Origin: Hemicentrotus pulcherrimus
Taxonomy: Eukaryota > Echinodermata > Echinoidea > Camarodonta > Strongylocentrotidae
DNA length: 18,318 nt
Direction of reading: 5' to 3'
Assembly (NCBI GenBank): GCA_003118195.1
Contig: BEXV01000295.1
Coordinates: forward strand, 258,447-276,764
Shown: positions 9,001 through 17,475 of the stretch, piece by piece
Position numbering within the stretch: position 1 is the first letter of the stretch
Layout: each line of letters starts with the position of its first letter
Translations under genes and position numbers: made by a program
The notes under the pieces: model-generated
Told to the model about the DNA's origin: nothing
Databases searched by the model: none
What the model saw: only the letters and a program-made list of their open reading frames with translations

Positions 9001-10492
9001 CAGGAGAGAAACAAATTTACGAAATATATGAATTAGTAGGCGGTTTCCCGGCGAATTTGTTATCATCATGTATATATTAGTCAAAACATATTCTTTCACA
9101 TGATTGGTAATGAGAGCTTCCATTTCATTTTTTGAAATTGGGGCGTTTCCAATACTGGTCTTTACCTTTAATAGCAAACAACTCTGAAATGAAAGAAAGC
9201 TTAAATTCAGAGAAGCAGGTCGGTGACATTTTGAATGAAATCGCGCACTGCATAAAATAAGGAAGTTATTATTTTTTTTAAACAGATGTAATCATTATAT
9301 GCATGGAAACTCGAAGTTGGCTGAATCGGTAATATCACTGTGTTGTAGTGCTGCAAAACGTTCCTATCTGCTTTCAGACAACAATGGACTATTTTGTTTT
9401 GTTTCAATATGTTAATTGTGATGGTCATTCCTTTTGAGAGGACCTGTACTGATATACTATCCATAACATTTAAATTAGTGCCCCAATGGAGATGGGCACT
9501 TCGGAGAAAAACAGAAATAAATGACATTTGTTTGTACACGAACAAATGGGAGAATTATCCGTGACTACTTCATAATCACTAAGAAATGACTAATTTGAAG
9601 TTTGCATATCTACTGTAGACAGTGACAGCGATCTCATCTTTCAAACATTCATAACTCTTTTATTATCGGTCTGATTAATTTCAAACGTCCTCTATTCTGT
9701 TTCTCTTCTTTCTTTGTTCTTTTTTTCTTCTTTATTAAATGAACTTTATATGACAAAGATTGGCTCGTCCTTAAACTTGTAATTCTGCGACTGTGCTCCT
9801 GGTTCGAGGCATGTAATACATACATGTACGTACGTATGTATGTTTGTTATCGGATAAAATTGGAATCGCTGATCGGAAATTACAATCTCCTGTATTCTTA
9901 ATGAGAACACATTAGTAATATATCAATGGTAGTGTTTAAATACAAAATGTGAGCTTGTAGATGATATAAAATTATGTCAATAACTTGAATTGTATTTAAT
10001 TTATAACGAAAGAAATAACGAATACCAGACGCCGTGAGGATGAAAGACTATTCTAACGTTACCAAACATGTATATATTTCCGCCTTGAAGCTAAGAAGTC
10101 GACATCATTAAACTATTTGATTACAAAATATTTGCCCTGGGAAAATAGGAAGATCCGTATTAAAGCCATCTATCTTTCGTCAGATTCAAAAGGGATTAGG
10201 TCATTCATGGGATAAAAACCTTTCAATTTGGAAGAGATATAGCCAGATGAAACAAAGATGTCTTCAGTTTCTACATCTTCCTAGATAATTGGAACTCTTC
10301 TCCATCTCTGCTTCAGCCTCGAGGATTTATATCTCAAGGCGATGACAAAGCAGAAAGTAATTAGCTCCTACTGAATGATATACATATCAATCTACATGGT
10401 AGCGAACGTTATAAAGAGGTAATAAGAAGCTAATGTACATGTGTATGAGAAATATTATCATGTACTATTATATATTATTTATAGTTATACTT
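9001..10492. other. Unassigned AT-rich DNA, one 106-codon open frame
   Basis: The longest ATG-started frame of ordinary composition in the window is on the minus strand, 9527 down to 9207 (106 codons, beginning MSFISVFLRSAHLHWGTNLN). It has no recognised motif, signal peptide or repeat. A frame this long is not remarkable in a random 18-kb sequence, so I do not call it a gene. An alternating ACATGTACGTACGTATGTATG-like block (about 9820-9845) is partly self-complementary. Confidence 0.55.
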
Positions 10493-10510
10493 ATCATCAT
10501 CATCATCATC
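10493..10510. repeat. (ATC)n microsatellite
   Basis: Six perfect ATC units, followed by decayed ATC/AAC triplets. Confidence 0.95.
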
Positions 10511-10548
10511 AACATCTTCACCATGCTATGTATAATATATTATTTGTA

Positions 10549-10551
<3 letters not shown>

Positions 10552-10581
<30 letters not shown>
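10552..10581. repeat. (TTA)n microsatellite
   Basis: Ten TTA units, followed by degenerate AAT/TAA triplets to about 10740. The flanks have the same composition, which suggests a much longer decayed array. Confidence 0.95.
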
Positions 10582-10582
<1 letters not shown>

Positions 10583-10740
10583 GATTAATAATAATAACAT
10601 TTTATCATAATTACAATACTACTGTTAATAATAATGATAATATTATAGCAGTATTTATATTGTCACAATCACAATACCACCACTTCTAAAATAAGATCAT
10701 TTTAATTGTTATAACCATTATTATCATTAACACCAAATCC

Positions 10741-11709
10741 AATTGAAATCAAATACTCGAGGCGCATTTGTCCAAAAATATGAAATCATGTACTGTATCA
10801 TATACTGATATTGTGGTTTCTGCTCACTAACTTTTATTTCGAAACCTAATCTAATAACATGTCAGATACGAGTATAAAGCACAAATATTACTAAACATAC
10901 TTTATTCAACTATGTTGGCTTATAGTTGATCGTTTAATAATTTGTTTTTAACTTTTTTGCAAAGCTGTTGTCAAATGCATTATTTAGAAATGCAGGATTT
11001 CGTTTTGCCAGAACAATATAGCAAGAGAGCAAAAATACCATTGTAGCAATTTGTAATAAAATAAGGGGAGCCTTTTAGACCCTAGGTAATTCTGACATGA
11101 CTACAAACACAAATATCATCAAGCTATAATTATAGCATACTTTTCCATTCTAAGGAGCTTGACTCCTCTAAAAGTGACAAATTAATCTATAAGTTCACAT
11201 ATCATTACCTTTACTGTGCGACAGTTAATGAAGAGTGACATTCACGGCTCCATTGCCATGGTGACGATATTCTTTGGACAATAATTCCGTCGGCCTCTCT
11301 TCAAATTTTCTGATTCATCCGAATAATTCTTTTTCTGTCAAAGGCGCAACTGGTCGACAAACGATACAAACATATCTCCCAATGGAAATCAAACGTTACA
11401 CTGTATATTCGTCAAATATTGGTGATTTATTAAAGGAGGAATTGGTAAATTACTATTGTATTAAGGTCGAGGGCGTAAAATGCCGTGAAAATATGATGTT
11501 GAAGAACCCTATACATATTAAGAGTGGAAATATCATACTAAACTCAGGAATATTGGAATTAAAGTTTCATTTAGATGTGAAACTTATAAAACATTGTTTA
11601 TACAAAATTATGTGATTTGGAGTGCTATGCAGTGTATCTTAATTAACATCAGAGGAGCATTGACATTTCTCTCTTGGGGTTTCATAATACATTTTTTGTT
11701 TCTGCATGA
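10741..11709. other. Unassigned DNA with an unrecognised open frame at 11382-11615 (+)
   Basis: A + strand frame is open from 11265 to 11615, with its first ATG at 11382 (MEIKRYTVYSSNIGDLLKEE, 77 codons). Its amino-acid composition is balanced and contains Lys, Glu, Cys and His, unlike the low-complexity frames elsewhere. I recognise no family, no zinc-finger spacing and no splice signals that would make it an exon. It could be a decayed transposon fragment or chance. Confidence 0.4.
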
Positions 11710-11809
11710 TACTGCTTTTCACCTCATGTCAATTTGTCCATACATTTAAAGCCGATACTAGAACATGTCAAATAAAAGGATGAATTGATTTAAAGAGGGA
11801 GATGGCAGT

Positions 11810-11856
11810 GGAGAGAGAGAAAGAGAGAGAGAAAGATTGTGTGCGTGTGTGAGTGT
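11810..11856. repeat. (GA)n then (GT)n tract of copy A
   Basis: GA-rich at 11810-11833, then GTGTGCGTGTGTGAGTGTGT to about 11857. The GT part has no counterpart in copy B. Confidence 0.9.
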
Positions 11857-11948
11857 GTACTGTTTCATCTCATTCCAATTCGTACATACATCTGAAGCCA
11901 ATACTACAACCCGTTTTAGGGATGACTGGAATAAATGAGACAAAAAGT

Positions 11949-11971
11949 GGAGAGAGAGAGAGAGAGAGAGG
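11949..11971. repeat. (GA)n tract of copy B
   Basis: Eleven GA units, followed by degenerate GGA/GAAG purines to about 12000. Confidence 0.95.
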
Positions 11972-11990
11972 GAGGAAGAGAGGGGAAAAA

Positions 11991-12343
11991 AGAGATGAAG
12001 GGTAATGAAAAAGACATTGGTCAACAGGTTTCCATGGTTACGGTGGAAAAGACTCTTCTTCGTTCTTGAGTGTAAATCGCTGAATTGTATTATTGTCATG
12101 ATTGAGCTGTGAAGACCAAGTATTCTTTCCTTAATTCGCATGGATCTTGAAAGGGTATTACTAATCGCAAGGTGGACATTGTATTCACTCTAGCTATATT
12201 TTCTGCACATTATGCGACGGAAAACTCCCATCAAACCTGTCTAATGATGGCTACAGTATGTCATGAATATTTGTCAAAGATAATGCTAAGAGCAACATTA
12301 ATAGGCTAATGATATACGAAATGTAGAAATAGGATTTATATGA
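11991..12343. other. Unassigned DNA
   Basis: No feature supported. The minus-strand open frame over 11758-12141 is Leu/Ser low-complexity translated from the GA tracts. Confidence 0.6.
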
Positions 12344-12645
12344 ATAGTAGTAGTAATAGTAGTAGTAGTATAATTAGTAGTAGTAGTAGTAGTAGTAGTA
12401 GTAATAGTAGTTGAAGTAGCAGTTGTAGTAGTATAGACCAAGAATGTCTGAATTCCATTATCATCTCATTTAGTAGTTGTAGCACAGCAGTATTAGGATT
12501 AGTAGCATCAGCAGTAGTAATAGTAGCAGCAGTAATAGTAGTAGTATATAGAAGTACATTTTTAAGTAGTAATGAGAGCATTCGAGGAATAAATAGCATT
12601 AATAATAACAGTAGTAGTAACAGTTACAGTAGTGATAGTAGTATA
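12344..12645. repeat. (TAG)n / (GTA)n microsatellite, decayed towards 3'
   Basis: Dense TAG triplets fill 12344-12434, with about nine perfect units near 12377-12402. Triplets then continue with many substitutions (GCA, ACA) to about 12645, interrupted by unique sequence at 12435-12475 and 12550-12600. Poly-Leu/Ile frames on the minus strand here are artefacts. Confidence 0.95.
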
Positions 12646-13657
12646 ACAACAAAAATGCATGTTTACGAGTGCATTAGTGAATATGCACTGCAGGCAGGTT
12701 AATTTCAAGAAGGGGATATAACCAAGACTTGTTGAGTTCATTATCCGGCTCATTGTGACTTAAAGGCATCGTTTAACCAGGACCATGGTTTAACAATTGT
12801 ACATATTAGATGCATGGCCATACGTTTTATCACTATATGTGAAACGGTGTGATATTGAAGCCCCTCTCCCCCACAAAAAAAAGCGCTTCAAAATGATCAT
12901 GAAGTGCCTCAAAAAAAGAAAAGAAAAATACATCTTTGAGTGGCCGGTTTTACCATACTCATTTTCCCCTATAGAATGTAATGTTATAAAAAACCATCAG
13001 GCATGTAACTCCGTTCAGTCTCATTTGAGAACGCCCACTATCGCCAGAGTCCAGCAGCCTAATATGTACGGTAGCCCATGGACTTGTACCCACAAAATCG
13101 TTAAAAATTCTTTCTTTTTCTTTTTTAAACGAAAAGCACATCAAACCTGACGTACGTTATCACTAGCTCTTTCATTGAAACCCTCATGTCCCTTTGACTT
13201 TTGAAAGTTCACCCACCGTAATTTGATCAAAATAGGTCACAAGCTCGCCATTGCCTATATAACACATGACCAGCAAGTCGAACTTTGGATTCAATTTACC
13301 ACGCGATTGTAAGATTTAAAGTCAAGCACACGAAGGATAAGAAGCATGAATTATCATAGATCAGTTCTGATTTGTTCATTATGTCCATTTCATTAAACCT
13401 CCCNTATAGGCAAGCATTTTGCCGAGGGAAGCAAACACATGAACACCGTGGACTATTCGATTGTTAACAGAGGGGTGCAATTGTTCACCACATCAAACTC
13501 CCCTACTTTTAGTCAAGTACTTCTCTGAATATGTAGTTTAGTAGGTTTATTCTACTAACTGTTTAATTATCAGATATCAATAATAGTTTAAAGAAATGGA
13601 AAAGATTCTTGTATTTTTATTTAGCAAAGCAATCTCACATACAAAATCACTATCAAG
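12646..13657. other. Unassigned DNA, possible old repeat debris
   Basis: A 117-codon + strand frame (12797-13150) starts on TTG and ends in a Phe-run from a T-rich tract; no family is recognised. The segment 13190-13290 (CCCTTTGACTTTTGAAAGTT, AATTTGATCAAAATAGGTCA) faintly resembles GACCTTTGACC-rich interspersed repeats common in marine invertebrates, but I cannot establish ends. Position 13404 is N. Confidence 0.5.
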
Positions 13658-13949
13658 TGTCGTCTGATCCACCGATTGCCGTCTGCTATATACGCGAACT
13701 ACGTTTGTGATGGCAAAAATGAGACAACTGGAGCAATATGGAAAACGAAAAATGTCATCTGATCCGCCGATTGCCTTTTGCTATGTACGCGAACTATCAA
13801 CGTTTGTGCTGGCAAAAATTAGACAACCGGAGCAATATGGAAAAAGAAAAATGTCATCTGATCCGCCGATTGCCTTTTGCTATATACGCGAACTAGCAAC
13901 GTTTGTGCTGGCAAAAACGAGACAACCGGAGCAATATGGTAGCGAAAAA
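13658..13949. repeat. Three-copy 99-bp minisatellite
   Basis: Copies lie at 13658-13752 (95 bp), 13753-13851 (99 bp) and 13852-13949 (98 bp). Copies 2 and 3 differ at only four positions in the first 86 bp. Copy 1 is more diverged and lacks 4 bp of the TATCAACG block. The period is a multiple of three, so copies 2-3 give a repeated 33-residue frame (core SSDPPIAFCYVREL) from ATG 13710 to stop near 13952. Differences between copies 2 and 3 in that frame fall at first or second codon positions (V/I, S/A, I/T). Copy 1 is frameshifted. This argues against a coding role. Overall GC is well above the flanks. Confidence 0.95.
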
Positions 13950-14550
13950 TGAAATTTCGATTTCCAATCATAAACATCTTGATAATCAGACAGGCGATCG
14001 GCGTGTAAAAGTTTGTGAGCGCCAGAGATACGCACACGAGCAGCTTAGCCGCCATGTATTATCACTTTGAAGCGATGTGTTATCACCCTTTTTGTGCACG
14101 GTAGGTATGGGCGTTGAAGGAACAAACAACGGTGCACGGTCACGTGGTGCCATTTGACTAATCAGATTGCCTACTTTCTATAAAACGTTAAATAATAAAA
14201 GTGATAGTAAAAATAATACTACTAGTCATACGTATAGTAATAGTATAAGAAGTAGTAATAATAACAATAGCATCTATCAGCATTGTAAATATATCAAGGT
14301 TATCATGAATACATTTTCGTCAACACTTAAATCCTTTACAGATTCTGTCAAGGGCGACCTTGACGTAAAAAAACAACAAAAACGAGACGAAAACATGAAT
14401 AATATTTTCAGGAAATAAGCACTGGGTACGTCCTCAATAATGCAGATACAAAGCTATGTAGCTTGACAATGACACGGAGTAAATTCCTACATCTCTAGAA
14501 TTCCCCTTCCACGTGTCCTGGTATGAAAGCTATGAAGACAGCAAAAACAA
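13950..14550. other. Moderate-GC flank of the minisatellite, no recognised gene
   Basis: Positions 13980-14160 hold CpG-containing unique sequence. A start-like CCATG at 14052-14056 is usable on both strands. On the plus strand it sits in GCCGCCATG, a perfect Kozak context, and opens a 16-codon frame ending at 14104. On the minus strand it opens a 78-codon frame (14055 to 13819) beginning MAAKLLVCVSLALTNF, which is signal-peptide-like before it runs into the minisatellite. Neither is supported by splice or homology evidence. Positions 14190-14290 are decayed AAT/AGT triplets. Confidence 0.4.
14139..14185 (+). promoter_or_regulatory. E-box and TATA-like pair (weak)
   Basis: GTCACGTGG, an extended E-box of the kind bound by USF/Myc-type bHLH proteins, lies at 14139-14147. 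TATAAAA follows at 14179-14185. The spacing is compatible with a promoter, but no transcript or gene lies downstream, and TATAAAA is frequent in DNA this AT-rich. Confidence 0.15.
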
Positions 14551-14575
14551 AGAAAGAAGAAAGAAAGAAAGAAAG
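14551..14575. repeat. (GAAA)n microsatellite
   Basis: AGAAAGAAGAAAGAAAGAAA-type run of about six tetranucleotide units, with one broken unit. Confidence 0.95.
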
Positions 14576-15095
14576 CAACCAGAGTAGCGAGAGTAGCAAT
14601 GGCGTTACGATGTTACGTTGACCGAGTCTCCTAAGCTACATCATCTCAAACTTCTTATTACAGTTAAACTTTTTTACCGGGATTGAAAAACACTCAACAA
14701 AACAGAATGTGATTTCATACTTCTGAATACAATCTCAAAATTTGCATTTGTTTTTCTAGTCAACATAAGCAAATTAGGTCTTGAGGAGAATGAATACACG
14801 TACTTCTTAAGTATATTCCATTTTCTGAATAGATAGCTTGCAATTAAAGACCAAACTTATCATATTTTCTAAAAACAAAAGTACCCATTAACCTCGTTTG
14901 GAAATAATCGCTATCAAGTTAGTAAAACGGCAAGCCATGTTTATTGTGTGAAGTGTGTAGACACGAATAAACGTTTATATGAAGTTGCAAGACAAGCACT
15001 TGATAAATGTCCTCTCCGGTTGTGGATGCTGGTTTCTAGGAAACGCATCCAGGGGTGTTTAAGACTTCTATCACAAAAGAACACGCTTTTGATCA
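14576..15095. other. Unassigned DNA
   Basis: No supported feature. Open frames at 14941-15199 on both strands overlap the GA tract and have no recognised family. Confidence 0.6.
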
Positions 15096-15182
15096 CAAAG
15101 AGGGAAAAGAGAGGGAGTGACAGACAGAGAAAGAGAGATAGGAAGAGAGAGAGAGAGAGAGAGAGAAGAGAAGAGAAAAAAA
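15096..15182. repeat. (GA)n-rich purine tract
   Basis: Nearly pure purine on the + strand, with perfect GA at about 15145-15166 and degenerate GGGA/GAAAAG flanks. Confidence 0.95.
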
Positions 15183-15690
15183 GATACAATAGAGGATAAT
15201 GGCGAGAAGACAGTGCCTTTCAATAATAACAGCTTTAACTGACAAGTCTTTTATGCTCTTAACTCCTCTTGCCCTTTCTTCGTCTCCTTTCACGCGTGTT
15301 CTATCGAACTTTCTCGAATCTTGATCGCAATTTCACCGCATTCTACGTCATAGCTGCACTATTGCGACTGATTTCTGATGCTGTTTTGGTTTGAATTAAA
15401 ATGTATTTGCACAAGGCAGAATGAATACCAAGTGAAAGTGTAACTGTGGGATACAAAGAAGGAGAGAGAGAAAATAAATCGAACATCCGAGGGGATGGAA
15501 GAAGGTTCACAAAGAACACTTTGTCGTCTCTTATTTCTGTTGTTTGGCGCGGGAAAAGAAACCCAGTGGCTGGACGTACAAGTAACCATGGCAACACATG
15601 AAGATTTGCTCTTTCGTACTTCAGGCAAGATCAACAGATACATGTAAAGTTAGTCTGCAGATTAAAGCCTTTAAAGTATTTTTTATTTGG
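15183..15690. other. Unassigned DNA
   Basis: No supported feature. Two minus-strand frames of 84 and 94 codons overlap each other (15343-15643) in different phases without a recognised motif. Confidence 0.6.
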
Positions 15691-15696
15691 TCAAAG

Positions 15697-15773
15697 ACAA
15701 ATTTTCCTCCTATTTTTTTCTCCCTGATTGCCACTTTTTTTTCTTTTTTGTTTTCTTTTTTTTAGGGGGGGGG
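15697..15773. repeat. T-rich tract ending in G9
   Basis: Interrupted T runs lead into TTTTTTTTA and then nine G at 15765-15773. Confidence 0.95.
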
Positions 15774-15980
15774 AGCTTTGTTAAGATTATATTTTCCTAT
15801 ATAGTCATTCATCTTTCTGAAAACCTCATTTACAGCGACTGTCTCATTTACTTTATTTTCAATTTATGACGTTGAATGCAGTTTGAAACGCTCACACAAC
15901 TTTCAAAAAATTTTCAAACGATTGTTTGTTGTTTTTTCTTCTTATTTATTATTTAATTTTTCTCTTTCATTTGTTCGTGC
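15774..15980. other. AT-rich spacer between two T/G homopolymer junctions
   Basis: T-rich unique sequence; hydrophobic Phe/Leu/Ile frames here come from composition. Confidence 0.6.
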
Positions 15981-16004
15981 TTTTTTTTTTTGGGGGGGGT
16001 GGGG
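15981..16004. repeat. T11-G8-T-G4 homopolymer junction
   Basis: Eleven T (15981-15991), eight G (15992-15999), one T and four G (16001-16004). With nearby G runs it has limited quadruplex potential. Confidence 0.95.
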
Positions 16005-16653
16005 TTTTAATCATTTATTTGGTATGGTTTGTGATACTGAAAAAATATTACATGACTATTGTACGCTGTTTGTCTGTATCCAAATCTGTATTATTTGCAG
16101 CCACTGTTGTTTCTGCTTTATCATATTACAACGCCAAACCCTCGGTTTTGAGATATATGCCTACGCAGAACATCGAAATAAAAGTAATGCATCTCATGTC
16201 AATTTATAATTTGCATTAATCACAATTTCAAAGATCTAGCAAGATTGGTATCTAAAGATTTAGAAGCGTCTCAACGAACTTATTAGGGATAAACTCGAGC
16301 GATAATTCAGAGATATTGTGCATATGTAATGGGGAAGACACTAAAAATAGAGAGCCACTGGCGAAACCTCCTCATTATCCTTGCATTAATGCAAGATCGA
16401 ACGATTACTTATAGAAAAAAAAGGTTTCTTTCAGAATATATTTTCCACTTGGTAAATATTTTGTAGGACCCTTAAGAGTTCGCAATATGCAAATTATGTG
16501 TTTCAGGAAGCACAGTTTGTTGGACATATTATTTGATAAAATATAATATCTGTTCATGAATTGTTGATAGACATCTTGTTACTTGCGATTTAGATTCGAT
16601 TCATAGATGCAAATGTTTAACGCTGAAAGTATATATATGACAGTTTAATTGGG
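16005..16653. other. Unassigned AT-rich DNA with a 16-bp perfect palindrome
   Basis: CTTGCATTAATGCAAG at 16380-16395 is fully self-complementary and contains overlapping POU/homeodomain-like half-sites (TGCAT, TTAAT). No gene is recognised. Confidence 0.6.
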
Positions 16654-16664
16654 AGCAATTAATT
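16654..16664. repeat. Left target-site duplication of the 7SL-like SINE
   Basis: AGCAATTAATT, repeated exactly at 16855-16865 on the far side of the element. Confidence 0.88.
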
Positions 16665-16854
16665 AACTAGGCGCTGTGGCGTGCGCCTGTAGTCCAGCTA
16701 ACAGTGGAAGTTACAAACTGATTCAGCCGAGGACGCAGGTTCGAAACTGAGTCACGTCTTTCGGATGGTTACGTTAAAAGTCGGTCCCCAGACGTAAATA
16801 ATCATATCTGATTGATACACGTCTGTAAAACCAAATACACACACACACACACAC
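16665..16854 (+). mobile_element. Full-length SINE with 7SL RNA-like head
   Basis: Seen: a 190-bp insertion is bounded by perfect 11-bp direct repeats and ends in a (CA)n tail (about 16835-16854). Positions 16670-16700 read GGCGCTGTGGCGTGCGCC then TGTAGTCCAGCTA. This aligns almost base for base with the 5' Alu domain of SRP (7SL) RNA: three or so substitutions and one missing C. GGTTCGAAACTGAGTC at 16738-16753 fits the B-box region of that domain. The body has CGGATGGTTACGTTAAAAG and TCGGTCCCC blocks, and a CAGACGT/ACGTCTG inverted repeat (16789-16795, 16819-16825). Known: 7SL-derived SINEs include primate Alu and rodent B1, with separate cases reported in hagfish. From memory, GGACGTTAAA...GGTCCC blocks recur in marine invertebrate SINE bodies. 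Inference: this is a chimeric Pol III retroposon with a 7SL-type head on an invertebrate SINE body, moved by LINE target-primed reverse transcription. Confidence 0.85.
16670..16753 (+). promoter_or_regulatory. Internal Pol III promoter of the 7SL-like SINE
   Basis: The TGGCGTGCGCCTG segment near 16676 corresponds to the A-box of 7SL/Alu promoters. GGTTCGAAACT at 16738-16748 is a good B-box, although the last position of GGTTCGANNCC differs. Whether it is active cannot be judged from sequence. Confidence 0.6.
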
Positions 16855-16868
16855 AGCAATTAATTGCT
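16855..16868. repeat. Right target-site duplication, within a 14-bp palindrome
   Basis: AGCAATTAATT (16855-16865) is the right duplication. With the next three bases it makes AGCAATTAATTGCT, a perfect palindrome that would have been the uninterrupted target site before insertion. Confidence 0.88.
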
Positions 16869-17475
16869 ACTGTGGTAAACAGGTGCAATACACAAAGGTT
16901 AAAGTTCGCATTTGTTACTAAACTGATTGAATATGACGCAAGATGCTCTTAAAGCCATACTGTACAAGAAGCACTACCGCAGAATCCCCTCTAGCGCCAT
17001 CTCAGGTCAGCTGATGCATTATGGTCCCTAATTCGCTGCTTCCCTAGCTGCGCTGCTGATACTCACATCAACTCCTCTGTCTGCCAAGGGGAAATGAGGT
17101 ATTGGGTTCGCTGTGCTATCAAGTTGCCAGGGAGATAGCCAGCTAGAAAGTGAATTAGTTCAGTATCATTGTAAGGTATAGGCCTATCATATATTATCTT
17201 TGACTTTTACATTGGTTTACTGTTTGGGTTTAACCCAGAAATACACAACTTATTTGGAATGTTTAGTTCTGGTATAGTTGAAAGAATCCTTGTCCAGTGT
17301 GGTCTAGTATCACATTCTTTTTTTAAAGTGCTGCCATACTCGACATGTAATACTAGAACATTGGACACAAATTATGTGTGTAGTCTTGTGCTTTCATTAA
17401 AACACTATCACATGTGATGTACTGTTTATGACAACAACTGATATCCGATACATGAAATGTCATTTCCAACATTAG
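16869..17475. other. Unassigned DNA with a GC-richer island at 16975-17110
   Basis: Positions 16975-17110 are clearly richer in G+C and CpG than their surroundings (CTAGCGCCATCTCAGG, TTCGCTGCTTCC, CTGCGCTGCTG). They hold no open frame of note. They could be a fragment of an unrecognised repeat, a first exon or regulatory DNA; no signal decides. The remainder is AT-rich without features. Confidence 0.5.

Larger units (their letters stand above)
11710..11990. repeat. Two diverged tandem copies of a ~147-bp unit
   Basis: Copy A starts at 11710 (TACTGCTTTTCACCTCATGTC) and copy B at 11858 (TACTGTTTCATCTCATTCC). Aligned blocks include CAATTTGTCCATACAT against CAATTCGTACATACAT, AAAGCCGATACTA against GAAGCCAATACTA, and the GTGGAGAGAGA start of a GA tract at 11808 against 11947. 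Each copy ends in its own (GA)n run, so the microsatellite was part of the duplicated unit. The first half is more alike than the middle, which has indels. Confidence 0.8.

Noticed and set aside
9207..9527. 106-codon minus-strand ATG frame of ordinary composition
   Set aside because: No motif, homology, splice signal or codon bias is visible, and the length is within chance for 18 kb on six frames.
9760..9807. tRNA-like TTGGCTCG...GGTTCGAGGC
   Set aside because: The B-box is acceptable but the A-box lacks AGNGG and no cloverleaf forms.
11758..12141. 127-codon minus-strand frame, the longest in the window
   Set aside because: Half of it is Leu/Ser runs from GA tracts and it crosses a tandem duplication. 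No recognised family.
10493..12645. CRISPR-like or other spaced repeat arrays
   Set aside because: The repeats are contiguous microsatellites without unique spacers, and the genome is eukaryotic.
12797..13150. 117-codon plus-strand frame
   Set aside because: It starts on TTG, ends in a T-run Phe tract, and has no recognisable domain.
13190..13290. Resemblance to GACCTTTGACC-rich invertebrate interspersed repeats
   Set aside because: Similarity is faint and from memory. No ends, duplications or internal structure could be defined.
16670..16760. Possible genuine 7SL (SRP) RNA gene
   Set aside because: Only the Alu-domain head is similar, the S domain is absent, and the unit is bounded by target duplications, so it is a retroposon.
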